64,000 nt of DNA from Streptomyces bacillaris. GTDB lineage: Bacteria > Actinomycetota > Actinomycetes > Streptomycetales > Streptomycetaceae. Below are positions 36,115-44,907 of this stretch, one piece after another. The stretch's first letter is position 1. Each line of letters begins with the position of its first letter. Both the position numbers and the translations under genes were made by a program. The stretch spans positions 7,192,001 through 7,256,000 of the forward strand of contig NZ_CP029378.1 in assembly GCF_003268675.1 (NCBI RefSeq), given 5' to 3'. The notes under the pieces are model-generated. The model saw only the letters and a list, made by a program, of their open reading frames with translations. It had not been told where the DNA came from and ran no database searches.

Positions 36115-36819
36115 ATGACGGACAAGGGCGCGGGCCTCGACGGGAAGGCCCCGGGGCAGGCCTCGGCGGAGGCTCCGGTGAGGGTCTTCCTCCTCGACGA
36201 CCACGAGGTGGTGCGCCGGGGCGTGCACGACCTGCTGGACGCCGAGCCCGACATGACCGTCGTCGGAGAGGCGGGCACCGTGGCCCAGGCCCTCGCCCGC
36301 GTCCCGGCCCTGCGCCCCCAGGTCGCTGTCCTGGACATCCGCCTGCCCGACGGGGACGGGGTGAGCGTCTGCCGCGAGCTGCGCTCCCGCATGCCGGATC
36401 TGGCCTGCCTGATGCTGACGTCCTTCGACGACGAGGAGGCGCTGCTCGACGCCATCGTGGCGGGCGCGTCCGGCTACGTACTGAAGCAGATCACCGGCAC
36501 GGACCTGGTCCAGGCCGTACGGACCGTCGCCTCCGGCCGCTCGATGCTCGACCCCGGCGCCACCGCCCGCGTGATGGCCCGCCTCCGCGGCGAAGCGGCC
36601 CAGGAGGACCGGCCCTCGGGGGTCGGCGGACTGACCGCCCGGGAGCAGGACATCCTGGCGCTCATCGGGGAAGGCCTCACCAACCGGGAGATCGGCCTGC
36701 GGCTCCACCTCGCCGAGAAGACGGTGAAGAACAACATCTCCCGCATCCTGGCCAAACTCGGCGTCGAGCGTCGCGTGCAGGCCGCGGTCATCGCGACAGA
36801 GGCGCGACGGGCGGGGTAG
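36115..36819 (+). CDS. NarL/LuxR-family response regulator (DosR/OsdR-like)
   Basis: A 234-residue response regulator. The receiver domain has the acidic pair D28-D29 in FLLDDHEVVRRG, the phosphoacceptor D74 in VAVLDIRLPDGDG, and the conserved Lys in SGYVLKQITG. The C-terminal LuxR domain reads LTAREQDILALIGEGLTNRE with LAEKTVKNNISRILAKLGVE. The ATG at 36115 has GGAG well placed. It lies just downstream of the GAF kinase gene and is its likely partner. The domain order and context resemble DosR of mycobacteria and OsdR of Streptomyces. Confidence 0.93.
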   Translation: MTDKGAGLDGKAPGQASAEAPVRVFLLDDHEVVRRGVHDLLDAEPDMTVVGEAGTVAQALARVPALRPQVAVLDIRLPDGDGVSVCRELRSRMPDLACLMLTSFDDEEALLDAIVAGASGYVLKQITGTDLVQAVRTVASGRSMLDPGATARVMARLRGEAAQEDRPSGVGGLTAREQDILALIGEGLTNREIGLRLHLAEKTVKNNISRILAKLGVERRVQAAVIATEARRAG

Positions 36820-36910
36820 CGCGCGGGGGCGGCCCGGGGCCGTCCGGGCTGCCGCGGCCGCCTGAGCCCGCCCGGGATGCTGCGGCCACGTGGCGCACCC
36901 GGGCCCGTCC

Positions 36911-36964
36911 GGCTCGTCCGGTCTGTGCCGCCTGTGCGGCTCGTCCGGCCTCCGGCTCGTCCGG
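36911..36964. repeat. Three short direct repeats
   Basis: GGCTCGTCCGG occurs at 36911, 36938 and 36954 within the 226-bp gap between the convergent response regulator and FAD oxidoreductase genes. Spacings of 27 and 16 bp are irregular, and no function is evident. Confidence 0.5.
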
Positions 36965-37045
36965 CCGGTCCGAGCCGTCCTTGCCTCCCGGCCCATACAC
37001 CCGCTCAGGCCTGACCGCCCGGCCCGCTCAATCCCCGCCGTCCGC

Positions 37046-38677
37046 TCAAGCCCCGCCTGCCGCGCCCCCACGCCCCCGCCGCGTCAGCATCCGTTGGGCC
37101 GCCGTCAGCGCGACGGCCGTGGCGCGGGTCGAACGCAGGGCCGCGCGGGCCGCGTTGGCGCCCGGGGCGCCGTGGACGCCGCCGCCCGGGTGGGCGGAGG
37201 CGGAGGCCAGGTAGAGCCCCTCGACCGGGGTCTCGGGGCGGCCCGTGCCCGGCACCGGGCGGAAGACCAGCTGCTGGTGGAGGGCGGCGGTGCCCCCGTT
37301 GATCGCGCCGTGGTGGAGGTTGCCGTCCGCCGCCTGGAGCGTGGGTGGGGCCAGGACGCGCCGGGCCAGGACGCGGGAGCGGAAGCCGGGGGCGTACCGC
37401 TCGACCTGCTCCTCCACCCGGTCCGCCATCCGCTCCCGCTCGTCCCGGTCCCAGGTGCCGGTCAGGCCGTCGGCCCCGGCGTCCGCCTTCACGGTGTGGG
37501 GGACATGGGTGTAGGCCCAGGCCGATTCGGTGCCCCGGGGCGAACGGGTCGCGTCGGCCGTCGTCATCTGGCCGAGGAGGAGGAAGGGGCGGTCCGGGAC
37601 CAGACCGCGGGCGATCTGGGCGGCCCACCGGGTGAGTTCGTCGACGCCGTTCGCCAGGTGCACGGTCCCCGCCGTGGCGGCGGCCGGGCTCCCCCAGGGG
37701 ACGGGCCCGTCCAGCGCCCAGTCCACCTTGAACGTGGCGAAGTCCCACGCGAACCGGCGCAGGTCCTCGAAGAGCCGGTCCGGCAGCTCCTCCGCGGGGA
37801 CCAGCGACCCGTACAGGCTCGGGGCCGACACATCGGCGAGCACCGCCCGCCGCGCCGGGACCGCGTCCCCGGACGCCGTACGGACTCCGACGGCCCGCCC
37901 CCGCCGCACCACGACCTCGCTCACCCGCTGCCCGCACCGCACCTCGCCGCCGCGCGCCCGCAACCGCCCCACCAGTGCCCCGGTGAGGGCACCCGCGCCC
38001 CCGACCGGCACCGGAAAACCGTGGAACTGCCCCAGCATGGACATCAGCCAGCCGAACCCGCCGCTGCCCGCCGCCTCGGGCGCCAGATCCGCGTGCAGCG
38101 CGTTGCCCGCCAGCAGCAGCCGGCCGCCCTCACCGGCGAACTCCTCCTCGCCCAGCCTGCGGACGGGAAGGACGAGCCGCCGGGCCAGCCGCAGGCCGCC
38201 CGCCGCCCGCAGCCGGGCGAGCAGCCTGGTGCCGGCGAGGACGGGCGGGAAGGGGGTGAAGAGGGAGGCGGCGATGTCGTCGCCCAGCCGGTCCCAGAGG
38301 CCGCACAGCTCCTGCCAGCTCTGCCCGTCGCCGGGGGCGAAGCCGTCGAGCCCGTCGGCCGTGGCCGCGCGGTCGTGCTCCAGCACCGCACACCTGCCGT
38401 CCCGCAGCGGATGGGCCAGCACCCGGGGGGCGCGGCTCCAGCGCAGCCCCTCCCGCCCGAGGTCGAGGGCCGCGAGCACCGGGGAGACCGCCGCCAGCGG
38501 ATAGAACGAGCTGAACAGGTCGTTGACGTACGCGGGGTGGACCGCCCGGTCGCTCCGGACCGCGCCGCCCGGCTCGTCCTGCTCCTCCAGGACCGTCACC
38601 GACCACCCGGCGTCGGCGAGCACATTGGCCGCCACCAGTCCGTTGGGCCCGCTCCCGATCACCACCGCGTCGACCAT
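37046..38677 (-). CDS. Phytoene-desaturase-family FAD oxidoreductase
   Basis: A 543-residue flavoprotein with AVVIGSGPNGLVAANVLADA and EEQDEPGGAVRSD at the N terminus. The C-terminal FAD-contact region is EGLYLASASAHPGGGVHGAP, as in the CrtI/PYROXD2 group. No carotenoid genes are nearby, so a carotenoid role is not supported; PYROXD2-like dehydrogenation of an unknown substrate is the safer call. It lies 19 bp downstream of an SRPBCC gene and is probably co-transcribed with it. Confidence 0.9.
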   Translation of the reverse strand: MVDAVVIGSGPNGLVAANVLADAGWSVTVLEEQDEPGGAVRSDRAVHPAYVNDLFSSFYPLAAVSPVLAALDLGREGLRWSRAPRVLAHPLRDGRCAVLEHDRAATADGLDGFAPGDGQSWQELCGLWDRLGDDIAASLFTPFPPVLAGTRLLARLRAAGGLRLARRLVLPVRRLGEEEFAGEGGRLLLAGNALHADLAPEAAGSGGFGWLMSMLGQFHGFPVPVGGAGALTGALVGRLRARGGEVRCGQRVSEVVVRRGRAVGVRTASGDAVPARRAVLADVSAPSLYGSLVPAEELPDRLFEDLRRFAWDFATFKVDWALDGPVPWGSPAAATAGTVHLANGVDELTRWAAQIARGLVPDRPFLLLGQMTTADATRSPRGTESAWAYTHVPHTVKADAGADGLTGTWDRDERERMADRVEEQVERYAPGFRSRVLARRVLAPPTLQAADGNLHHGAINGGTAALHQQLVFRPVPGTGRPETPVEGLYLASASAHPGGGVHGAPGANAARAALRSTRATAVALTAAQRMLTRRGRGGAAGGA

Positions 38678-38696
38678 GGCACGCCCTCCGCCCGGA

Positions 38697-39179
38697 TCAG
38701 CCGGTCGTCCGTACGCCGGTCCGCTCCTGCCCGCCCGGTCCGGCGGGCGTCACCCGCTCCACCAGCTTCGCCAGGCGGGCCAGCATGGTGCGGTGACGGA
38801 GCTGGAGCAGCGTGTCCACCAGCGGATTGTGGAGCGTGCCGCCCAGGCCGCGCAGCGGGTGCTCGTCGACGATCACGAGGGTCCGCTCGCCCCAGGGGCG
38901 GATGTCGAAGGCGATCCGGGCCGTGCCCCAGGGGCCGCCGTCCGCCTCCAGCTCCAGCGTCCGCGGCGGGTCGACGCGCCGGACGACGGTGCGCCCGCCG
39001 AACCGCTTGGGCCCGACATGCACGTGGTACGCGATCGACGACCCGGTCTCCGGCCAGTCGCCCCGCTCCGGGTGGGAGTCCGAGGTGCCGACCACCCACT
39101 CCCCGTACAGCGTTGCGTCGGCCAGGACCGACCAGACGGCGGCCGGTGGCCGGGCGACGAGGTGATGACGTACAGCCAT
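38697..39179 (-). CDS. SRPBCC-family (START-like) protein
   Basis: A 160-residue protein of the Bet v 1/START fold: RHHLVARPPAAVWSVLADA at the start, then the beta-sheet core PPRTLELEADGGPWGTARIA. Such proteins bind hydrophobic ligands or serve as cyclases. The ATG at 39179 has GGAGG in front. It shares an operon with the FAD oxidoreductase, so it may present or receive that enzyme's lipophilic substrate. Confidence 0.88.
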   Translation of the reverse strand: MAVRHHLVARPPAAVWSVLADATLYGEWVVGTSDSHPERGDWPETGSSIAYHVHVGPKRFGGRTVVRRVDPPRTLELEADGGPWGTARIAFDIRPWGERTLVIVDEHPLRGLGGTLHNPLVDTLLQLRHRTMLARLAKLVERVTPAGPGGQERTGVRTTG

Positions 39180-39477
39180 GACCCTCCTCGGTTCACGGGC
39201 GGGTACTCGGGTTCCATTCTGCCGCGCATCGGGGGGCTCCGCCGTTCGGCGGGAGCGAGGACGCGCGGGAGGGGGCCCGCCGCGCCCACCCGGGTGAACC
39301 CCGCCGCCCCGCCGTTTCCCCCGGTCCCCGCACGTGGCAAGGCCACGGAGTGCTTCGGAGGGGAGGTACTCCCCGGTGACGGACGTCGCGCGGGTCGTGC
39401 TCCCTGAGGTACGACGCGCCCCGCGCCCCCTCCCCGGCGACCGAGATCCCGTACGGCGAGGAGTTGAGCCCGCCCCC

Positions 39478-40296
39478 ATGGCCGAGGAAAGCCCGTACGT
39501 CGACGACCCCGACACCGCCGCGGCGTTCCGCCGTCTCGTCGAGCTGCCCGGCGGGCCGGTGAAGGAGCGGCTGCGCGGAGAGGTCATCTGCGCCTGGCTG
39601 CCCATGGCCCACCGGCTGGCCGCCCGCTACCGCAACCGGGGCGAGACGCTGGAGGATCTGCGGCAGGTCGCGGCGATCGGTCTCGTCAACGCCGTCGACC
39701 GCTACGACCCCGCCGTCGGCCGGGCCTTCGCTCCCTTCGCCGTACCGACCATCACGGGGGAGATCAAACGGCACTTCCGGGACCGCATGTGGTCCGTGCA
39801 CGTCCCCCGCCGGATCCAGAACCTCCGCAACATCGTCCGCCTGGCACATGCCGAACTGGCCGCCTCGGGCACCCCGCCCTCGCCCGCCCGCATCGCCGGG
39901 CACACGGGGCTGAGCGAGGAGGAGGTACGGCAGGGCAGCGAGGCGCTGCACGGCTTCAGCGCCCTCTCCATCGATGCCGAGACCACGGCCGACGGCGGCG
40001 AACTCCTCCTCGGGGACCGGCTGGGGGCCGTGGACGAGGCGTACGACCTGGTGCTCGACCGCGAGGCGGCGAAACCCGGCATCAGCAGGCTGGCCGAGCG
40101 CGAGAAACGGGTGCTCTACCTGCGGTTCTTCGCGGGGATGACGCAGAGCGCCATCGCCACCGAACTGGGCATCTCGCAGATGCACGTCTCCCGGCTGATC
40201 TCCGAGTCCTGCCGCCGCGTCCGCGAGAGCGCGGGGGAGCATCACCCCGGGCACCACCCCGACCGGCGCCCGCTCCGGGCCGCGCACCCGATGTGA
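39478..40296 (+). CDS. RNA polymerase sigma factor, SigB/SigF family
   Basis: A 272-residue group 3 sigma factor. Region 2 is present (ICAWLPMAHRLAARYRNRGE, LEDLRQVAAIGLVNAVDRYD), then region 3, and region 4 with a helix-turn-helix (GMTQSAIATELGISQMHVSR). The ATG at 39478 is chosen because third-position GC falls clearly upstream of it. GTG 39376, behind GGGAGG, is the alternative and would add 34 residues. It is closely related to the sigma factor at 47124-47954. These sigma factors are controlled by RsbW-like kinases and STAS antagonists, both encoded in this window. Confidence 0.93.
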   Translation: MAEESPYVDDPDTAAAFRRLVELPGGPVKERLRGEVICAWLPMAHRLAARYRNRGETLEDLRQVAAIGLVNAVDRYDPAVGRAFAPFAVPTITGEIKRHFRDRMWSVHVPRRIQNLRNIVRLAHAELAASGTPPSPARIAGHTGLSEEEVRQGSEALHGFSALSIDAETTADGGELLLGDRLGAVDEAYDLVLDREAAKPGISRLAEREKRVLYLRFFAGMTQSAIATELGISQMHVSRLISESCRRVRESAGEHHPGHHPDRRPLRAAHPM

Positions 40297-40376
40297 CACA
40301 CCTGGCGGTCTCCCCGGCAGACGGGTGGGAAAGGCGACCGGCCGGCGGTCAGAAGCCGGAGGCCGGGGACTGGAGG

Positions 40377-40913
40377 TCAGAAGGCGACCGTGTCCGCCGT
40401 CCGGACCGTGGCGCTCATGTTCCGCTCCATCATGCGCAGCGCGGCCTCGGCCAGATCCCCGTGGATATGGGCCACGGCGTCCTCCGGCACGGTGACGCGC
40501 AACTGTCGGATATGCGCGTCGAGCGCCGAATACAGCACGCACTGTTCCGTCACCTGGCCGCAGAGCACGACATGGTCCGCCCCCAACTGGGAGAGCAGAT
40601 AGCTGAGCGGGGTCTCGTAGAAGATGGAATGCCGTGCCTTGACGACGAAGAGGGAATCGTCGTCCGGCAGGATCGGCTCTACCAGTTCCGCGTTCTTCCC
40701 GGCGAGCGTGGTCTCGATGATCTCGCCGTGGTGGGACCGCCATTCACCGAAATTGTCGTTCGCGTAGATGACCGGAACGCCTTCGGCACGGGCGCGGTCG
40801 ATCAGCCGGGTGAGCTGGGGGAGGGCCGCACGGACGGAGGGAACGAGCAGCTCGGCGTCGGGATGGTCGTAAGCGTTGATCATGTCGATGACGATGAGGG
40901 CGCTGTTTCCCAT
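40377..40913 (-). CDS. Isochorismatase-family cysteine hydrolase
   Basis: A 178-residue hydrolase with the full catalytic triad: D10 in ALIVIDMINAYDH, K92 in FVVKARHSIFYETPL, and C125 in VLCGQVTEQCVLYSA. Members cleave amides or vinyl ethers, for example nicotinamide or isochorismate; the residues here do not fix the substrate. A second in-frame ATG at 40922 would add three residues. It appears monocistronic and lies tail-to-tail with the sigma factor gene. Confidence 0.92.
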   Translation of the reverse strand: MGNSALIVIDMINAYDHPDAELLVPSVRAALPQLTRLIDRARAEGVPVIYANDNFGEWRSHHGEIIETTLAGKNAELVEPILPDDDSLFVVKARHSIFYETPLSYLLSQLGADHVVLCGQVTEQCVLYSALDAHIRQLRVTVPEDAVAHIHGDLAEAALRMMERNMSATVRTADTVAF

Positions 40914-41216
40914 GAGACCCATCCTGGCACCCGGGGCGCGGCCCCACACAGCCGGTGTTTCACCCGGAGCCCTGTGGGAACCCGGCAGTGGTCCCGGCCC
41001 CGGGGCGAACGGCCGGGGACAAAATCCGTCGCGCCCCCGTAGAAGCGGCCGTGCATCCGGCACGGAACAACGCCGGAACGGCCACCGTGACAGAACGCCG
41101 GACCGGAACGCGCAAGCCATAAGCCGGACCGGAACGCGTAAACGAAACGCGGAAACGGAACGCGCAGAGGCGCGGAACCCAACGCCCGGACGACGCGAGA
41201 GACAAGGAGTGGCACC
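40914..41216. other. Divergent intergenic region with direct repeats
   Basis: About 300 bp upstream of the alcohol dehydrogenase gene. GCCGGACCGGAACGCG occurs at 41097-41112 and 41123-41138, with further GGAACGCG fragments downstream. The region is poorer in third-position bias than coding DNA, and no gene is seen. Confidence 0.6.
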
Positions 41217-42407
41217 GTGCGCGCACTGACCTATCAGGGAAAGCGGGACGTCCGGGTGGAGACCGTTCCGGATCCGCGGATCCAGGACCCCACGGACATC
41301 ATCGTCAAGATCACCTCCACCGGGATCTGCGGCTCGGACCTCCACCTCTACGAGGTGCTCGGCCCCTACCTCGATCCCGGCGACATCCTCGGCCACGAAC
41401 CCATGGGTGTGGTGGAGGAGGTGGGGCCCGAGGTGACCGCCGTCGCCCCGGGGGACCGGGTGGTCATCCCGTTCAACGTGTCCTGCGGCCACTGCCACAC
41501 GTGCGGCCAGGGGCTGCACTCGCAGTGCGAGACCACCCAGGTCCATGAGTACGGCACCGGCGCCTCGCTCTTCGGCTACACCAAGCTGTACGGGCAGGTG
41601 CCCGGCGGGCAGGCCGAGTACCTGCGGGTGCCCTTCGGGAACGCCCTGCCCATCAAGGTGCCGCACGGCCCCTCGGACGACCGGTTCGTCTATCTGTCGG
41701 ACGTCCTGCCGACCGCCTGGCAGGCCGTGGAGTACGCGGACATCCCGCCCGGCGGCAGCGTCACCGTCCTCGGTCTCGGCCCGATCGGCGCGATGGCGGC
41801 CCGGATCGCGCTGCACCGGGGCGCCGGACTCGTCATCGGCGTGGACCTTGTGCCCGAGCGCCTGGACCGGGTCAGCCGGTACGGGGCCACCTGCCTGGAC
41901 CTGCGCCGGTACGACCAGGGCAAGGAACTCGGCGACGCGGTCCGGGGCCTCACCGACGGGCGGGGTACGGACGCGGTGATCGACGCCGTCGGCATGGAGG
42001 CCCACGGGGCACCCGTCGCCAAGGCGGCGCACGCGGCGGTGGGCCTGCTCCCCGACAAGGTCGGCCGGCGCCTGATGGAGACGGCCGGCATCGACCGCCT
42101 CACCGCCCTCCACACCGCCATCGACCTGGTGCGCCGGGGCGGCACGATCTCCATCTCCGGTGTCTACGGCGGCTCCGCCGACCCGATGCCGCTGCTGACC
42201 CTCTTCGACAAGCAGATCCAGCTCCGCATGGGCCAGGCCAACGTGAAGCGCTGGGTCGACGACCTGCTGCCGCTGCTGGTCGACGGAGACCCGCTGGGCG
42301 TGGACTCCTTCGCCACCCACCATCTCCCGCTGGAGGACGGGCCGAAGGCGTACGAGACGTTCCAGAAGAAGGCCGACGGCATGATCAAGACCCTGCTGGT
42401 CCCCTGA
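41217..42407 (+). CDS. Zinc-dependent alcohol dehydrogenase (formaldehyde-dehydrogenase-like)
   Basis: A 396-residue medium-chain dehydrogenase. Catalytic zinc ligands are C38 (STGICGSDLHLY), H60 and E61 (GHEPMGVVEEVG). Four cysteines, C90, C93, C96 and C104, hold the structural zinc. The NAD-binding Rossmann motif is VTVLGLGPIGAMAARIALHR. Its length and long central insert match the glutathione-independent formaldehyde dehydrogenase-like group. The GTG at 41217 has AAGGAG. It lies 29 bp upstream of an SDR epimerase gene, so the two are probably one operon. Confidence 0.93.
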   Translation: MRALTYQGKRDVRVETVPDPRIQDPTDIIVKITSTGICGSDLHLYEVLGPYLDPGDILGHEPMGVVEEVGPEVTAVAPGDRVVIPFNVSCGHCHTCGQGLHSQCETTQVHEYGTGASLFGYTKLYGQVPGGQAEYLRVPFGNALPIKVPHGPSDDRFVYLSDVLPTAWQAVEYADIPPGGSVTVLGLGPIGAMAARIALHRGAGLVIGVDLVPERLDRVSRYGATCLDLRRYDQGKELGDAVRGLTDGRGTDAVIDAVGMEAHGAPVAKAAHAAVGLLPDKVGRRLMETAGIDRLTALHTAIDLVRRGGTISISGVYGGSADPMPLLTLFDKQIQLRMGQANVKRWVDDLLPLLVDGDPLGVDSFATHHLPLEDGPKAYETFQKKADGMIKTLLVP

Positions 42408-42436
42408 CCACCACCGCCCGACGGAAGGATTCTCCG

Positions 42437-43486
42437 ATGGAGACCAGCACCGAACGGCCCGGTGGCAGGCGTGTCGTGGTCACCGGAGCCACCGGCAACG
42501 TCGGCACCGGCGTGGTCCGCGCGCTGGCGGCGGACCCGGAGATCGGCTCCGTACTCGGTCTGGCGCGCAGGCGCCCCGACCTGGACATCGCGAAGGTCGC
42601 CTGGGACACCGTCGACCTCTCGCGCGAGGACAGCGAGGAGCGGCTCACCGGCCTGCTGGACGGCGCCGACGCCGTCGTCCATCTCGCGTGGCGCTTCCAG
42701 CCCACCCACGACCCCGTCACCACCTGGCGCAGCAACGTCCTCGGCTCCCAGCGGGTCTTCCGCGCGGTCGAGCGGAGCGGGGTCCCGGCTCTGGTGCACG
42801 CCTCCTCCGTCGGCGCCTACTCGCCGGGGCCCAAGCACGAACCCGGCGTCGACGAGCAGTGGCCGACCGACGGCTGGCCGGACGCCGCCTACTGCCGGGA
42901 GAAGGCCTACCTGGAGCGCGTCCTCGACGCCTACGAGCTGCGGAACCCGCAGATCCGGGTGGTACGGATGCGGCCCGGCTTCCTCTTCAAGGAGACGGCC
43001 GCGCCCGAGCAGCGCCGGATCTTCGCGGGCCGCCATGTCCCGGGCACCCTCATCCGCCCCGACCTGCTGCCCTTCGTGCCCGACCTGGAGGGGCTGCGCT
43101 TCCAGGTCCTGCACACCGACGACGCCGCCGAGGCGTACCGGCTGGCCGTGCTCCGCGACGTACGCGGCCCCTTCAACCTGGCGGCGGACCCGGTGCTCGA
43201 CGCCCACCGGCTGGCGGAGCTGCTCGACGCCCGTACCGTACGGCTCCCGAGGGCACTGGTCCGTACGGCGCTCGCGACCGCCTGGCGCGCCCACGCCGTA
43301 CCGGCTTCGCCGCACCTCTTCGACGCGGTGCTGCGGCTGCCCGTCCTGGACTCCACCCGGGCGCACGAAGAACTCGGGTGGCGGCCCACCCGCACGGCCG
43401 AGGACGCGCTCAGGGCCTTTCTGCGCGGCGTGCGGGAAGGCCGGGGCGAGGACACCGCCCCGTTGGCCGGCCGGAAGACCGGCTGA
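42437..43486 (+). CDS. NAD-dependent epimerase/dehydratase (extended SDR)
   Basis: A 349-residue extended short-chain dehydrogenase: VVVTGATGNVGTGVVRALAA for NAD binding, AVVHLAWRFQPTHDP, the SSVGAYSPGP active-site region and the YxxxK-equivalent in AAYCREKAYLERV. The substrate is unknown. An ATG start follows GGAAGG, 29 bp after the alcohol dehydrogenase stop. Confidence 0.9.
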   Translation: METSTERPGGRRVVVTGATGNVGTGVVRALAADPEIGSVLGLARRRPDLDIAKVAWDTVDLSREDSEERLTGLLDGADAVVHLAWRFQPTHDPVTTWRSNVLGSQRVFRAVERSGVPALVHASSVGAYSPGPKHEPGVDEQWPTDGWPDAAYCREKAYLERVLDAYELRNPQIRVVRMRPGFLFKETAAPEQRRIFAGRHVPGTLIRPDLLPFVPDLEGLRFQVLHTDDAAEAYRLAVLRDVRGPFNLAADPVLDAHRLAELLDARTVRLPRALVRTALATAWRAHAVPASPHLFDAVLRLPVLDSTRAHEELGWRPTRTAEDALRAFLRGVREGRGEDTAPLAGRKTG

Positions 43487-43549
43487 GCGGCGGGGCGGCG
43501 TCCGGCCGGCGGACAGGAGCTGAAGTGGGGCGGCGTTCCCGCCCGGGCC

Positions 43550-44818
43550 TCAGCCCCTGCGCGCCGCCCCGGCCCCGGCTCCGGCCGGGGCCGGGGCCAC
43601 GTTCCCGATCACGAATCCGCTCCGGGGCGCCGTCGGGATCCGGCTCAGCGGGATACGCAGATCCTGCTCCACGACGTCGTACGAGGTCCGCGCCAGGAAC
43701 CCCGCCACCTCGGCCAGGACCGCGACCGTGACGTCCTCACCGGGGCACCGGTGGCCGTCCACGGGACCGCCTCCCTGGGGGACCAGCGCGTCGACGGGCG
43801 GGGCACTGCCCAGGAAGCGGGTCGGGTCGAAGCGGTACGGTTCGGGCCACAGGTCCGGGTCGTGATCCAGCCCGTACAGATCGAGCAGCACCATCGTGCC
43901 CGGCTCGATCGTCCGCCCGGCCCACTCCAGCCGCTCGGCCGCCAGCCCGCCCACGAAGGGCGCGAACGGATAGAACCGGCGCACCTCCTGCGCGAACGCC
44001 CAGGCGTATTCGGGGCCGTCCCCGCCCGCCAGCACTTCGCGGTGCTCGGGGTGGCGGTGCAGGGCGTGGGCGGCGAAGACGGCGAACCAGGTGATCGCCA
44101 CCGTCGGCCGCAGCACGTTCAGCACCTCCACCGCGGCGGTGCGCGGATCGAGCAGGGCCCCGTCCGCGTGCCGGTGCGCCGCGATCGTACGGAAAACGGT
44201 GGGGCCGGATCCGTCGCCCTCCGGAGCGATTCCCTCACGCGCCGTCCCCACCAGCGGGGCCAGCCGTTCCTCCTGGTGGCGGCGGGCCCGCCGGGCCCGG
44301 AGGTGGCGGGGGCCCACGGAGGCGAAACCGTCCACCATGGCGATCATGTCCCGGGCCGTGGTGGCCACCGCGTCGTCGGCCAGCGGCACCCCGGCCCAGG
44401 CGTGCACCGCACGGGTGAGGACCTCGGCCGTCTCGTCGAAGAGGACCACCCGCCCCCGCGCGGCCCACCCCGCCCGTGCCCCCTCCAGCTCCCGGGCGAC
44501 CCGTTCGGAGAGGTCGCGTACCCGGGCGGGCTCCTTGAGCAGCCCCGTGAAGAGGGCCTTGCGCACCCCGTGGCGCTCGCCGTCCAGGGTGTGGACCGCG
44601 CCCCGGCCGAAGAGGGTGTCGATCACGGGCTGGGGCAGGGCGTCCGTGCGCCGGATGTGGTGCTCGTCGTAGAAGAACCGCACGGCCGCCGGACCGTGCA
44701 GGGCGATCGCCCGTTTGCCGAGCAGCCGGGTCTCCACGGGCGCTCCGCCGCTGCGGCGCCTGCGGTCGGGCAGCCAGCCGTAGCCGCGCAGCAGGAGCGG
44801 GAGGGTGTCGTCGACCAT
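43550..44818 (-). CDS. CYP152-family P450 peroxygenase, OleT-like
   Basis: A 422-residue cytochrome P450. The I-helix has VLNVLRPTVAITWFAVFAAH with the Arg-Pro pair R237-P238 that replaces the usual acid-alcohol pair in CYP152 fatty-acid peroxygenases. The haem-binding Cys is C358 in PVDGHRCPGEDVT. In LFGRGAVHTLDG, F70 and H76 align with F79 and H85 of OleT, the residues linked to fatty-acid decarboxylation to terminal alkenes; the hydroxylase BSbeta has Gln in place of that His. It probably uses hydrogen peroxide and needs no redox partner; none is encoded nearby. An SDR gene lies 90 bp upstream on the same strand. Confidence 0.92.
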   Translation of the reverse strand: MVDDTLPLLLRGYGWLPDRRRRSGGAPVETRLLGKRAIALHGPAAVRFFYDEHHIRRTDALPQPVIDTLFGRGAVHTLDGERHGVRKALFTGLLKEPARVRDLSERVARELEGARAGWAARGRVVLFDETAEVLTRAVHAWAGVPLADDAVATTARDMIAMVDGFASVGPRHLRARRARRHQEERLAPLVGTAREGIAPEGDGSGPTVFRTIAAHRHADGALLDPRTAAVEVLNVLRPTVAITWFAVFAAHALHRHPEHREVLAGGDGPEYAWAFAQEVRRFYPFAPFVGGLAAERLEWAGRTIEPGTMVLLDLYGLDHDPDLWPEPYRFDPTRFLGSAPPVDALVPQGGGPVDGHRCPGEDVTVAVLAEVAGFLARTSYDVVEQDLRIPLSRIPTAPRSGFVIGNVAPAPAGAGAGAARRG

Positions 44819-44907
44819 GGGGTCCTCCGGGGAGTCGTGGGATTCCGCGCGGGTGAGGGCTCCGCGCGGATGGAAAGGGGATCGTCGGGGGTGCGGTGGC
44901 CGGGGAC

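Noticed and set aside
40347..40388. GGAGGTCAGAAGGCGACC, similar to the hairpin element
   Set aside because: It lacks the GGAAGCGG core, overlaps the coding end of the isochorismatase-family gene and has no complementary arm.
40957..40981. GTTT-N15-GGGAAC upstream of the alcohol dehydrogenase
   Set aside because: The -10 deviates from GGGTAY and it lies about 240 bp upstream of the gene, so I did not annotate it as a SigB-type promoter.
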